A stretch of 41,976 bases of DNA from Clostridiales bacterium (GTDB lineage Bacteria; Bacillota; Clostridia; Lachnospirales; Lachnospiraceae): assembly GCA_018366495.1 (NCBI GenBank), contig JAGZHZ010000021.1, forward strand, positions 1 to 41,976. The letters are read 5' to 3'. The position numbers were made by a program, and so were the translations under genes. Positions 1-7,925 of the stretch are shown piece after piece. Every line of letters begins with the position of its first letter. The first letter of the stretch is position 1. The notes under the pieces were generated by a model. That model was given only the letters and a program-made list of their open reading frames with translations. It was not told where the DNA came from and ran no database searches.

Positions 1-1
1 G

Positions 2-130
2 ATCTCAGCAGGAGCAGGATTTATCGTAGCATTGACAGGAGAGATCATGACAATGCCAGGACTGCCAAAAGTACCGGCAGCAGAGAGAATCGACGTAGAC
101 GAGACAGGAAAGATTTCAGGATTATTCTAA
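2..130 (+). CDS. fhs: Formate--tetrahydrofolate ligase, C-terminal end (partial)
   Basis: Open at the left edge of the window. The readable frame starts at base 2 and gives 42 residues ending in a TAA. The segment containing TMPGLPKVPAAERIDVDE and ending KISGLF is the characteristic C-terminus of Fhs, which makes 10-formyl-THF from formate, THF and ATP in the cytoplasm. The next two genes on the same strand, fchA and folD, encode the following two steps of the same C1 pathway, so the three probably form one operon. The rest of the gene lies outside the window, so nothing can be said about its start or promoter. Confidence 0.9.
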   Translation: MSAGAGFIVALTGEIMTMPGLPKVPAAERIDVDETGKISGLF

Positions 131-141
131 ATGTATGTTTT

Positions 142-165
142 GCGGGATAAAGTGATTTATCCCGC
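142..165 (+). other. Intercistronic hairpin between fhs and fchA, no U-tract
   Basis: A perfect 10-bp inverted repeat (GCGGGATAAA / TTTATCCCGC) with a 4-nt loop (gtga). It is followed by agcctgtaaata, not by a run of T, so it is not a canonical intrinsic terminator on either strand. Its position in the 70-bp gap between two genes of one pathway suggests an mRNA stability or processing element that sets fhs versus fchA-folD levels. That role is inferred. Confidence 0.6.
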
Positions 166-200
166 AGCCTGTAAATATAGAAATGTGAGGAGACAAAAAA

Positions 201-830
201 ATGGGATTTTCAACCGTACCGTGTAATGAATTTGTTGAAGTGTTAGCCTCAAAAGCTCCAGTACCTGGCGGCGGCGGAGCATCTGCTTTAGTAGGAGCAA
301 TCGGGACAGCACTGGGAAATATGGTAGGAAGTTTAACTGTCGGAAAGAAAAAATATGCAGATGTAGAAGAAGAAATGTGGGCTTTAAAAGCAAAAGCAGA
401 CCAGCTTCAGAAAGATCTTCTTCATCTGATTGAGAGAGATGCAGAAGTATTTGAGCCTTTGTCAAAAGCATACGGTATGCCAAGAGCAACAGAGGAAGAA
501 AAAGCAGAAAAAGCGCGTGTGATGGAAATCGTCTTAAAGGATGCCTGCTCTGTTCCGATGGAAATCATGGAAAAATGCTGTGAAGCGATTGATATCATGG
601 TAGAATTTGCAGCAAAAGGTTCAGCACTTGCAATCAGCGACGCCGGTGTAGGAGTTGCATTCTGCAAGGCTGCTTTAAAAGGCGCAAGTTTAAATGTATA
701 TATCAATACAAAATCCATGGCAAACAAAGAATATGCTGCCAAGCTGAATGCGAAATGCGATGCAATGCTGGAAAAATATACAAAACTTGCTGATGAAGTA
801 TTTGAAAGCGTTTTAGGCAGATTGAAATAA
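201..830 (+). CDS. fchA: Methenyltetrahydrofolate cyclohydrolase (cyclodeaminase/cyclohydrolase family)
   Basis: A 209-residue all-helical protein of the formiminotransferase-cyclodeaminase C-terminal-domain family. In acetogens and clostridia the stand-alone form (FchA) interconverts 5,10-methenyl-THF and 10-formyl-THF. The glycine-rich stretch PVPGGGGASALVGAIG at about residues 21-36 and the later AISDAGVGVAF segment match the family. The ATG follows a gtgaggag ribosome binding site. It lies between fhs and folD with 15 bp to folD, the gene order known from acetogen C1 clusters. The neighbouring FolD-like protein has lost residues needed for cyclohydrolase activity (see findings), so this gene probably supplies that step. 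A role in histidine degradation (formimino-THF cyclodeaminase) is possible but less likely in this context. Confidence 0.88.
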   Translation: MGFSTVPCNEFVEVLASKAPVPGGGGASALVGAIGTALGNMVGSLTVGKKKYADVEEEMWALKAKADQLQKDLLHLIERDAEVFEPLSKAYGMPRATEEEKAEKARVMEIVLKDACSVPMEIMEKCCEAIDIMVEFAAKGSALAISDAGVGVAFCKAALKGASLNVYINTKSMANKEYAAKLNAKCDAMLEKYTKLADEVFESVLGRLK

Positions 831-845
831 GGAGGAGCTCGAAAA

Positions 846-1697
846 ATGGCAAAACAGTTATTAGGAAAAGAAGTGACAGCTGCTTTAAATGAAAGAATCA
901 AGGCAGATGTGGCTTTACTTCAGGAAAAAGGAATTACACCAACTCTGGGAATCATTCGTGTCGGTGAAAATGGAAGCGATATTTCCTATGAAAAAGGTGC
1001 AACAAAAAGATGTGAAACATTAGGTGTTGCTTGTGAAAAAATTTTACTGCCGGCTGACGTATCTCAGGAAGAATTGCTGGCTGTCATTGACAAGGTAAAC
1101 AAAGATGATCACATTCATGGAGTTTTATTATTCCGTCCTCTTCCAAAACATTTAGACCAGTCTGTAATTGAAAATGCGTTAGACCCTGCAAAAGATGTTG
1201 ACTGTATGACAGATGGATCTATGTCAGGTGTATTTACCGGCAAAAAAGTAGGATTCCCTCCATGTACTCCACAGGCATGTATGGAGATCTTAGATCATTA
1301 TCAGATTGACTGTACAGGAAAGAAAGCAGTTGTAATCGGAAGAAGTTTAGTAGTCGGAAAACCGGCTGCAATGATGCTGATTCAGAAAAATGCGACAGTT
1401 ACTGTATGTCATACAAGAACAGTCGATATGCCGTCTGTAGTAAAAGAAGCAGATATCGTGATCGTAGCAGCAGGAAGAGCTGGCGTGGTAGACGATTCTT
1501 ACTTAAGAGCAGGACAGACAGTTATTGATGTCGGAATCAATGTAAATGCAGAAGGAAAACTGTGCGGAGATGTGGATTTTGCAAAAGCAGAGCCGATCGT
1601 TGATGCCATCACTCCAGTTCCGGGAGGAGTAGGAAGTGTTACAACTTCTGTATTAGTCGGACATGTGGTAGAAGCTGCAAAAAGAAAATATCTTTAA
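846..1697 (+). CDS. folD: Methylenetetrahydrofolate dehydrogenase, FolD family
   Basis: 283 residues, the usual FolD length. The N-terminal catalytic domain is followed by a Rossmann NAD(P)-binding domain (VIGRSLVVGKPAAMML, about residues 163-178) and the C-terminal signature PVPGGVGSVTTSVL. It oxidises or reduces 5,10-methylene-THF in the cytoplasm. Aligned without gaps to E. coli FolD as I remember it, Tyr50 (here Y48) and Asp121 (in KDVDCMTDG) are kept. The catalytic Lys54 position is Ala52 and the Gln98 position is Phe96, both residues tied to the cyclohydrolase reaction. It may therefore be mainly a dehydrogenase, with FchA next door doing the hydrolysis. A ggaggag site precedes the ATG, and a strong terminator follows. 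Confidence 0.93.
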   Translation: MAKQLLGKEVTAALNERIKADVALLQEKGITPTLGIIRVGENGSDISYEKGATKRCETLGVACEKILLPADVSQEELLAVIDKVNKDDHIHGVLLFRPLPKHLDQSVIENALDPAKDVDCMTDGSMSGVFTGKKVGFPPCTPQACMEILDHYQIDCTGKKAVVIGRSLVVGKPAAMMLIQKNATVTVCHTRTVDMPSVVKEADIVIVAAGRAGVVDDSYLRAGQTVIDVGINVNAEGKLCGDVDFAKAEPIVDAITPVPGGVGSVTTSVLVGHVVEAAKRKYL

Positions 1698-1715
1698 ATA
1701 AACAGCGTTAAAATA

Positions 1716-1749
1716 AAAGCTGGGGGATTATTTTATCCCCCAGCTTTTT
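1716..1749. terminator. Bidirectional intrinsic terminator between folD and the convergent hydrogenase gene
   Basis: An 11-bp perfect stem AGCTGGGGGAT / ATCCCCCAGCT with a 6-nt loop. It is followed by TTTTTG on the plus strand, and by CTTTTATTTT when read on the minus strand. It lies 20 bp after the folD stop and about 65 bp beyond the stop of the converging minus-strand hydrogenase gene, so it can serve both. Confidence 0.9.
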
Positions 1750-1812
1750 GTCTTTTTGCCAAGAAGCTTATTTTTTTGTTTTACCTTACATTGGGTAAAG
1801 ATTAGAACTTTT

Positions 1813-3318
1813 TTAATCCAGTTCCATTTTAGACAATTCTGCTGCAGGCAGTTTTTTACTGGAGGCAGCGACAAATTTTTTCAGAGCATTGGAAGAGTCT
1901 TTCCATGCAACATTTGTTCCAGCACCAGCCATACAACCACCCGGGCATCCCATTCCTTCGATCAAACATCCTTTTAGTTTTCCAGCTTTAGCAAGTGTCA
2001 GAATTTTTTTACATTCAGAAAGTCCCTCAGCATGTTCGATATGAACAGGAACATCAGGATAGTATGCTTTTAAACATTCTTCAATCGCATGTGTGACACC
2101 TCCGGATACAGCATAGCCTCTTCCAGCAGCAGTCGCATTGTGAAGAGAGGAATCTCCTTCCATAGATTCAACATCAATGCCTTTTGCATCAAACATTCCG
2201 GCGAGCTCCTCAAAAGTGATGACAAAATCAACATCACTGCGGACATCGGTGCGGGAAGCCTCCAGTTTTTTAGAAGCGCATGGACCGATGAAAACAACGT
2301 GAGCATTTGGGTGCTCTTTTTTGATGCTGCGCGCAGTGGCAACCATAGGAGTCAATTCCTGGGAAATATTGTCAATCATATCAGGAAAGAATTTTTTAGC
2401 CATCATGGACCAGGACGGACAGCATGAGGTGAGTAAGAATGGAAGCTCACCAGTAGCTACTTTTTCAGCATAGTGATGTGCTTCTGACACAGCGCCAATG
2501 TCAGCTCCAAATGCTACTTCATACACAGCAGAAAAACCAAGCTGAAGAAGAGCGGCTTTCAGTTTGCGGGCTGTAACATTTGGACCAAATTGACCGACGA
2601 ATGCTGGTGCAAGTTCCGCAATGACTTCCTGACCTTCTTTTAAAGCATGGGCAAGCTGAAAAATCTGTGATTTATCTGAGATCGCACCGAATGGGCAGCT
2701 GACCATACACATACCGCAGGAGACACATTTTTCATTGTTGATAATAGCGCGTCCCTGGGAATCGCTTTCAATCGCATTGACACCGCACGCTTTGGCACAT
2801 GGACGTTCTTTTTTTGCGATTGCGTCATATGGGCAGACAGATTTGCATTTTCCGCAGCGAATACATTTTTCCTGATCAATAATGGAGCGGCCTTTCACGA
2901 TTTTAACAGCGCCTTTTGGACATACCTCAGCACATGGATGGGCCACACAGCCGCGGCAGATATTGCTGACTTCATATTGGTTTGGTTCACATGCGTCGCA
3001 GGCAGAAGGAATGACCTGCATCAGCGGCGGCTCATAATATTTCTCATTGATATTGCTGGCTTCAATTCCAGATGTAATATGGACTGCTTTATTTTCAGGC
3101 CGAAGTGACATTCCCATGGCAAGACGAACACGTTCGCTTGCGACGGCACGTTCACGATAGATGCTTTCACGGTAAGTGGCACGTTCCTGAACAACAGTAT
3201 AAGGGATAGCTTCGATGTCAGCAATCAGACTTTCCGGAGTAGACTGAAAGCCAACTTTGGCGATCTCTGTAAATACCTTTCTCCGGATTTTTTTAACAGG
3301 AGTATTTAATCCTCGCAT
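1813..3318 (-). CDS. Monomeric [FeFe] hydrogenase-like protein, group B type
   Basis: 501 residues. A Cys-rich N-terminal half (C107, C110, C121, C124, C129, C133, then ferredoxin-type CIRCGKCKSVCP and CVSCGMCMVSCP) is followed by an H-cluster domain. H-cluster motifs: TSCCPSW at 297-303, GPCASKKLEA at 345-354 and EGMGCPGGCMAGAG at 454-467. The ligating cysteines are present. The second motif has Gly where the classic group A enzymes have Met (MPC), and the third ends GAG, not GGG, which fits the group B monomeric enzymes of anaerobic Firmicutes. There is no N-terminal [2Fe-2S] domain. It probably exchanges electrons with ferredoxin in the cytoplasm, but direction and partner are unknown. It is transcribed divergently from the bifurcating hydrogenase operon. 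An agaggt site precedes the ATG. Confidence 0.85.
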   Translation of the reverse strand: MRGLNTPVKKIRRKVFTEIAKVGFQSTPESLIADIEAIPYTVVQERATYRESIYRERAVASERVRLAMGMSLRPENKAVHITSGIEASNINEKYYEPPLMQVIPSACDACEPNQYEVSNICRGCVAHPCAEVCPKGAVKIVKGRSIIDQEKCIRCGKCKSVCPYDAIAKKERPCAKACGVNAIESDSQGRAIINNEKCVSCGMCMVSCPFGAISDKSQIFQLAHALKEGQEVIAELAPAFVGQFGPNVTARKLKAALLQLGFSAVYEVAFGADIGAVSEAHHYAEKVATGELPFLLTSCCPSWSMMAKKFFPDMIDNISQELTPMVATARSIKKEHPNAHVVFIGPCASKKLEASRTDVRSDVDFVITFEELAGMFDAKGIDVESMEGDSSLHNATAAGRGYAVSGGVTHAIEECLKAYYPDVPVHIEHAEGLSECKKILTLAKAGKLKGCLIEGMGCPGGCMAGAGTNVAWKDSSNALKKFVAASSKKLPAAELSKMELD

Positions 3319-3429
3319 TTTTTTACCTCTTTCTGTAGATAGTAGAATATTTCAAAATGATGAATAAAAACAAAGCTTCTGCTGTATGGCAAACAAAACA
3401 GACGTGACGTACAAACTTTGTTCCATAAA

Positions 3430-3458
3430 ATAATATAACAGGAAAAGAAAAAGTGCAA
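3430..3458 (-). promoter_or_regulatory. Candidate sigma-A-type promoter for the monomeric hydrogenase
   Basis: Read on the minus strand: TTGCAC (-35, 3458-3453), 17-nt spacer, TATTAT (-10, 3435-3430). This would give a leader of about 105 nt before the ATG at 3318. The match is moderate and the region is A/T-rich, so chance is a real alternative. Confidence 0.4.
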
Positions 3459-3571
3459 GAGAAGAAAAGAAAAGGTAGAATTGAACGATAATTCAGAAAG
3501 AAAAAACAATATAAATTGAGCAAATGAAAAAAAATTAAAAGATTGTTAAAATATTGATTTTTACTTAAATA

Positions 3572-3600
3572 TTGTCAGAAAAAGAAAAACATAGTATAAT
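3572..3600 (+). promoter_or_regulatory. Sigma-A-type promoter of the hydCBA operon
   Basis: TTGTCA at 3572-3577, a 17-nt spacer, and a perfect TATAAT at 3595-3600. Transcription should start near 3607, leaving an unusually long leader of about 180 nt before the hydC ATG at 3791. Confidence 0.8.
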
Positions 3601-3790
3601 AATTGTACTTTATGTGGACAGGATGCTGTTTATGTAAAAATATTAAGTCATTATTCAGACTCTGCTGATAAAAAACAGTCTTTGATGTGAAGAACGTTCA
3701 GATGCATATTATTTTGATGAGGACAGATTCGCAAAAAGACAGCAGAAAGAGTGCTGAATAGGTACAATAAAAAGCGGAGGAGGAAACAGT

Positions 3791-4270
3791 ATGCTTGATC
3801 AGTCTTATTATGACAAGACAGATGAAATTATTGAGCGTTATGGAAAGAAGCCAAGTTCTCTGATCCCTATTATGCAGGATATACAGGGAGAATATCGGTA
3901 TCTTCCGGGTGAGCTTTTGACGTATGTGGCAAAAAAAATTGGGGTAAAAGAAGCAAAAGCGTACAGTGTAGCTACTTTCTATGAAAATTTTTCATTTGAA
4001 GCAAAAGGAAAATACATCATAAAAGTGTGTGACGGAACAGCGTGCCATGTCAGAAAGTCTACACCGATTTTGGAGGCATTATTTAAAGAATTAGGATTGA
4101 ATAAAAAGAAACATACAACGGATGACATGATGTTCACAGTGGAGACAGTTTCCTGTCTTGGAGCGTGTGGTCTGGCTCCTACAGTGATGGTCAATGAAGA
4201 AGTTCATCCAGCCATGACCCCTGAAAAAGCGATTGAATTAATCCATGAACTGCGAGGTGACGCACAATGA
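3791..4270 (+). CDS. hydC: Bifurcating [FeFe] hydrogenase subunit, NuoE-like [2Fe-2S] protein
   Basis: 159 residues, a thioredoxin-like [2Fe-2S] protein of the NuoE/HydC/HndA family. Cluster ligands are C80, C85, C122 and C126 (VCDGTACHVR and SCLGACGLAP). It is the small electron-transfer subunit that works with the NuoF-like flavoprotein next to it. The start has a very strong cggaggagg site 9 nt upstream. The stop overlaps the next start by 4 nt (ATGA), indicating translational coupling with hydB. Naming follows the HydABC convention; HndA is the equivalent name. Assignment to the hydrogenase rather than a formate dehydrogenase rests on the two genes that follow. Confidence 0.92.
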   Translation: MLDQSYYDKTDEIIERYGKKPSSLIPIMQDIQGEYRYLPGELLTYVAKKIGVKEAKAYSVATFYENFSFEAKGKYIIKVCDGTACHVRKSTPILEALFKELGLNKKKHTTDDMMFTVETVSCLGACGLAPTVMVNEEVHPAMTPEKAIELIHELRGDAQ

Positions 4271-6150
4271 TGATTGAGAGCAAAGAGGATTTATTAAAAA
4301 CGAGAGAAGAAGCCAAAAGAGAGATGGCATCGTATGACTGCAGAATTTTGGTCTGTTCAGGAACAGGATGTATAGCGACAGGATCACAGAAGATTTATGA
4401 AAAATTTTTAGAGATTGCCAAAGATCATCCGGGAGTCAGCGTCACATTTGAATCTCATGGCGAAAAAGAGCACGTCGGAGTGAAAAAGACAGGATGTCAG
4501 GGGATTTGTGAATTGGGACCTCTTGTGCGCATTCAAAAAGGAGATCAGACTCTGCAGTACATAAAAGTACAGGAAGAGGACTGTGCAGAGATTTTTGACC
4601 GTTCTGTGATAGGAGACGATCTGGTGGAACGTCTTTTGTATAAGCAGAATAATAAGATTTACAGAAGTCCGGATGAAATTCCATTTATTGCAAAACAGAC
4701 GAGAATTGTTCTGGAAAACTGCGGAAAGTTTGATGCAGAATCCATAGATGAATATATGGCAAGCGGCGGATTTTCCGCATTGGAGAAAGCACTGTTTGAG
4801 ATGACGCCGGATCAGGTGATCGATGAGGTAGATCAGTCGGGACTGCGAGGAAGAGGCGGCGGCGGATTTCCAGCCGGAAGGAAATGGAAACAGGTGGCCA
4901 GACAGGCTGAGACAGTGCGCTACGTTGTATGCAACGGAGATGAGGGAGATCCAGGAGCTTTTATGGATGGATCAGTCATGGAAGGAGATCCTTATAAACT
5001 GATAGAAGGAATGATGATTGCAGCTTATGCAGTCAGATCAGAGGAAGGATATATTTATGTGCGTGCAGAATATCCTATGTCGGTTGCGAGACTGCGTCAT
5101 GCAATTAAAGAGATGGAAGAACGTCATCTTTTAGGCGATAATATTCTGGGAACCGACTTTTCCTTCCATCTGCATATCAATCGCGGTGCTGGTGCGTTCG
5201 TCTGCGGTGAAGGAAGTGCGCTGACAGCTTCCATTGAGGGAAATCGCGGTATGCCGCGTGTCAAGCCGCCACGTACGGTGGAAAAAGGTCTGTGGGAAAA
5301 ACCAACTGTCTTAAATAATGTGGAGACATTTGCAAACGTCCCGAAAATTATCCTGAATGGAGCAGAATGGTACCGTGGAATCGGGACGGCGGGAAGTCCG
5401 GGAACAAAGACATTTTCTCTGACAGGATCTATTGAAAATACAGGTCTGATTGAAGTGCCGATGGGAACGACGCTCAGAGAAATTATTTTTAATATCGGCG
5501 GAGGATTAAAAGGAGGGGGCACGTTTAAAGCCGTTCAGATTGGAGGTCCATCGGGCGGATGTCTGACAGAAGAACATTTAGATGTTCCGCTTGACTTTGA
5601 TTCTGTAAAACGCTTCGGTGCGATTGTAGGTTCCGGTGGTCTTGTTGTCATGGATGAACACACTTGCATGGTGGAAGTGGCAAGATTTTTCATGAGCTTT
5701 ACACAGAGAGAATCCTGCGGCAAATGTGTGCCTTGCCGTGAGGGTACGAAGAGAATGCTGGAAATTTTGGAGAAAATTGTTGCAGGACAGGGAGAGATGG
5801 AGGATCTGGATCGTCTTCAGGAACTGGCCGAGATGGTAAAAAGTATGGCACTTTGCGGTCTTGGAAAGAGCGCCCCGCTTCCAGTTTTAAGTACACTGCG
5901 GACATTCCGCGACGAGTATGAAGAGCATATTATAGATAAAAAATGTCGTGCAAAAGTCTGTTCCTCCCTGCGCCGCTTCATTATCAATCCTGAATTCTGT
6001 AAGGGATGCGGAAAATGTGCAAAGAACTGTCCAGTCGGAGCAATCACCGGTATCCGCAAACAGTGCTATCACATTGACAATACGCTCTGCATTAAATGTG
6101 AAGCTTGTAAAGAAAACTGTGCATTTGGTGCAATTTATATAGAAGCATAA
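4267..6150 (+). CDS. hydB: Bifurcating [FeFe] hydrogenase subunit, NuoF-like flavoprotein
   Basis: 627 residues with the full HydB/HndC layout. An N-terminal [2Fe-2S] thioredoxin-like domain (C30, C35, C77, C81) comes first. The NuoF FMN/NADH domain follows, with GLRGRGGGGFPAGRKWK at about 193-209. Next is the [4Fe-4S] site ESCGKCVPCREG near 480. The C-terminal 2x[4Fe-4S] ferredoxin domain has CKGCGKCAKNCP and CIKCEACKENC and spans about 573-627. It binds NAD(H) through FMN and passes electrons to HydA and HydC, coupling NADH and ferredoxin oxidation to H2 formation or the reverse. The start overlaps hydC by 4 nt, and 13 nt separate it from hydA. An equivalent subunit occurs in formate dehydrogenase complexes, but hydA downstream settles the role. 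Confidence 0.93.
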   Translation: MMIESKEDLLKTREEAKREMASYDCRILVCSGTGCIATGSQKIYEKFLEIAKDHPGVSVTFESHGEKEHVGVKKTGCQGICELGPLVRIQKGDQTLQYIKVQEEDCAEIFDRSVIGDDLVERLLYKQNNKIYRSPDEIPFIAKQTRIVLENCGKFDAESIDEYMASGGFSALEKALFEMTPDQVIDEVDQSGLRGRGGGGFPAGRKWKQVARQAETVRYVVCNGDEGDPGAFMDGSVMEGDPYKLIEGMMIAAYAVRSEEGYIYVRAEYPMSVARLRHAIKEMEERHLLGDNILGTDFSFHLHINRGAGAFVCGEGSALTASIEGNRGMPRVKPPRTVEKGLWEKPTVLNNVETFANVPKIILNGAEWYRGIGTAGSPGTKTFSLTGSIENTGLIEVPMGTTLREIIFNIGGGLKGGGTFKAVQIGGPSGGCLTEEHLDVPLDFDSVKRFGAIVGSGGLVVMDEHTCMVEVARFFMSFTQRESCGKCVPCREGTKRMLEILEKIVAGQGEMEDLDRLQELAEMVKSMALCGLGKSAPLPVLSTLRTFRDEYEEHIIDKKCRAKVCSSLRRFIINPEFCKGCGKCAKNCPVGAITGIRKQCYHIDNTLCIKCEACKENCAFGAIYIEA

Positions 6151-6163
6151 AAGGGGGATCTAT

Positions 6164-7852
6164 ATGGGAACAATGATCATTGACGGTAGAAAAGTAGAAT
6201 TTACCGATGAAAAAAATGTCCTTTCTGTAATCAGAAATGCAGGAATCAATATACCGACACTTTGCTATCACTCTGAAGTATCTACCTTTGGTGCGTGTCG
6301 TCTTTGTACCGTCGAAGACGATAAAGGAAGAACATTTGCTTCCTGCTCAGAAGAACCGAGAGATGGCATGGTGATTTATACAAATTCAGGTAAGATCAAA
6401 AAATATCGAAAATTAATTGTAGAGCTTTTGCTGGCAGCCCACTGCCGAGACTGTACGACATGTGTAAAAAGCGGCGAATGTAATCTTCAGGCGCTGGCAC
6501 ATCGTCTTGGTGTGACGAGCGTGAGATTTGAAAATACGAGAGAAATTCGTCCAATTGATGACAGTTCTCCTGCGCTTATTCGTGATCCGAATAAATGTAT
6601 CTTGTGCGGTGACTGTGTGAGAGCGTGTGAAGAACTGCAGGGAATCGGAGCGCTGGGATTCGCATTTCGGGGAACGGATGCTATGGTAATGCCGGCGTTT
6701 GATAAAAAAATTGCGGAGACAGACTGTGTAAACTGCGGACAGTGCCGTGTGTTCTGCCCAACAGGAGCAATCAGCATACGCACACATATGGATGAGGTGT
6801 GGGAAGCTCTTGCAGACCCGAATATTCGTGTCGTGGCGCAGGTGGCGCCGGCTGTTCGTGTGGCTGTAGGCGATAATTACGGTCTTACAAAAGGACGGAG
6901 CGTTATGGGCAAGATTGTGACTGTCCTGCACCGCATGGGATTTGATGAAGTGTTTGATACCACATTCAGTGCGGATCTGACTGTCATGGAAGAATCTGCT
7001 GAATTTTTAAACCGTGTACAGGCCGGTATTAAACTGCCGCTCCTGACTTCATGCTGTCCGGCATGGGTAAAATTTGTGAAAGATCAGTATCCGGAATATC
7101 TGGACAATGTGTCCACTTGCCGTTCTCCTCAGGGAATGATGTCAGCGCTCGTCAAAGAATATTATCGTGATCCAAAAAATGCAGGCGGAAAGAAGACGGT
7201 GATGGTTTCCATTATGCCATGTACAGCGAAAAAAATGGAGGCTAAGAGACCAAACAGCTTTACAAAGGGAGAACAGGATACGGACATTGTAATTACAACG
7301 ACGGAATTGATCCGTATGATTGATAATTCTGGAATAGATTTTGCTTCCTTAGAACCAGAAGCAAGCGATATTCCATTTGGATTTGGCTCCGGAGGTGGTG
7401 TGTTGTTCGGCGTCACAGGCGGTGTGACAGAAGCAGTTTTAAGACGACTCATTCCGGAACATAACAAAGCGGCTCTGGACGCGATTGCAGAATGTGGCGT
7501 GCGCGGCGATGAACCGATCAAAGAGTTCTCCATCCCGTATGAGGGAACACAGTTAAATATTTGTGTCGTCAGCGGTCTGATCAATGCAAGAAAAGTGATG
7601 GAGCGTGTAAAAGCTGGAGAAGCAAATTATCATTTGATAGAAGTTATGGCTTGCCGCCGCGGATGTATCATGGGCGGAGGACAGCCTCCAAGAGCCGGAG
7701 TGCGTACAAAAGCTGCAAGAACACGCGGAATTTACAGTGCAGATCATATGGCGATCATAAAAAAACCGGATGAGAATCCAATGATTATTTCTCTGTATGA
7801 TGGCTTCTTGAAGGGAAAAACGCATGAGCTGCTTCACAATAAGAGTTATTAA
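6164..7852 (+). CDS. hydA: Bifurcating [FeFe] hydrogenase catalytic subunit
   Basis: 562 residues with the full group A modular plan. The [2Fe-2S] domain has C34, C45, C48 and C61. The His-Cys [4Fe-4S] site has H93, C97, C100 and C106. The two-cluster ferredoxin domain has C145, C148, C151, C155, C188, C191, C194 and C198. The H-cluster domain has all three canonical motifs: TSCCPAW (295-301), MPCTAKKME (351-359) and EVMACRRGCIMGGGQP (493-508). The C-terminal tail (about 525-562) resembles the small-subunit segment that wraps the catalytic domain. It catalyses reversible H2 formation in the cytoplasm as part of the HydABC trimer. A gggggat site precedes the ATG. Maturases HydE, HydF and HydG are not in this window. 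Confidence 0.95.
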   Translation: MGTMIIDGRKVEFTDEKNVLSVIRNAGINIPTLCYHSEVSTFGACRLCTVEDDKGRTFASCSEEPRDGMVIYTNSGKIKKYRKLIVELLLAAHCRDCTTCVKSGECNLQALAHRLGVTSVRFENTREIRPIDDSSPALIRDPNKCILCGDCVRACEELQGIGALGFAFRGTDAMVMPAFDKKIAETDCVNCGQCRVFCPTGAISIRTHMDEVWEALADPNIRVVAQVAPAVRVAVGDNYGLTKGRSVMGKIVTVLHRMGFDEVFDTTFSADLTVMEESAEFLNRVQAGIKLPLLTSCCPAWVKFVKDQYPEYLDNVSTCRSPQGMMSALVKEYYRDPKNAGGKKTVMVSIMPCTAKKMEAKRPNSFTKGEQDTDIVITTTELIRMIDNSGIDFASLEPEASDIPFGFGSGGGVLFGVTGGVTEAVLRRLIPEHNKAALDAIAECGVRGDEPIKEFSIPYEGTQLNICVVSGLINARKVMERVKAGEANYHLIEVMACRRGCIMGGGQPPRAGVRTKAARTRGIYSADHMAIIKKPDENPMIISLYDGFLKGKTHELLHNKSY

Positions 7853-7874
7853 AAAGAAAAGATAAAGTTCTAAG

Positions 7875-7925
7875 AAACCTCCCTGTCAGCATAAGGTTAT
7901 AGCAGTAAAGACAGGGAGGTTTTTC
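7875..7925 (+). terminator. hydA terminator hairpin that also contains the spoIVA ribosome binding site
   Basis: A 13-bp perfect stem (7875-7887 with 7910-7922) around a 22-nt loop, with T at every base from 7920 to 7924. This is a standard intrinsic terminator for the hydrogenase operon. The right arm holds AGGGAGG, the only ribosome binding site for the spoIVA ATG at 7926. A message that starts upstream and reads through would bury that site. One starting in the loop would leave it free. Confidence 0.85.

Larger units (their letters stand above)
3319..3790. other. Divergent intergenic region between two hydrogenase loci (472 bp)
   Basis: No convincing long ORF. It holds a candidate minus-strand promoter at 3430-3458, a strong plus-strand promoter at 3572-3600, and a leader of about 180 nt before hydC. 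The stretch 3430-3600 is A/T-rich. A single TTGTTAA sequence at 3543-3549, just upstream of the plus-strand -35, equals one half of a Rex operator, but the mirror half is not there. Two weak stems (around 3659-3682 and at 3740-3756) and a 19-codon frame (3702-3761) lie in the leader. Confidence 0.6.

Noticed and set aside
422..901. 159-codon minus-strand frame opposite fchA and folD
   Set aside because: Antisense to two well-identified genes in a compact operon, with no ribosome binding site or known motif.
6413..6931. 172-codon minus-strand open frame opposite hydA
   Set aside because: Shadow of the strongly conserved hydA frame, with no start signals or family resemblance.
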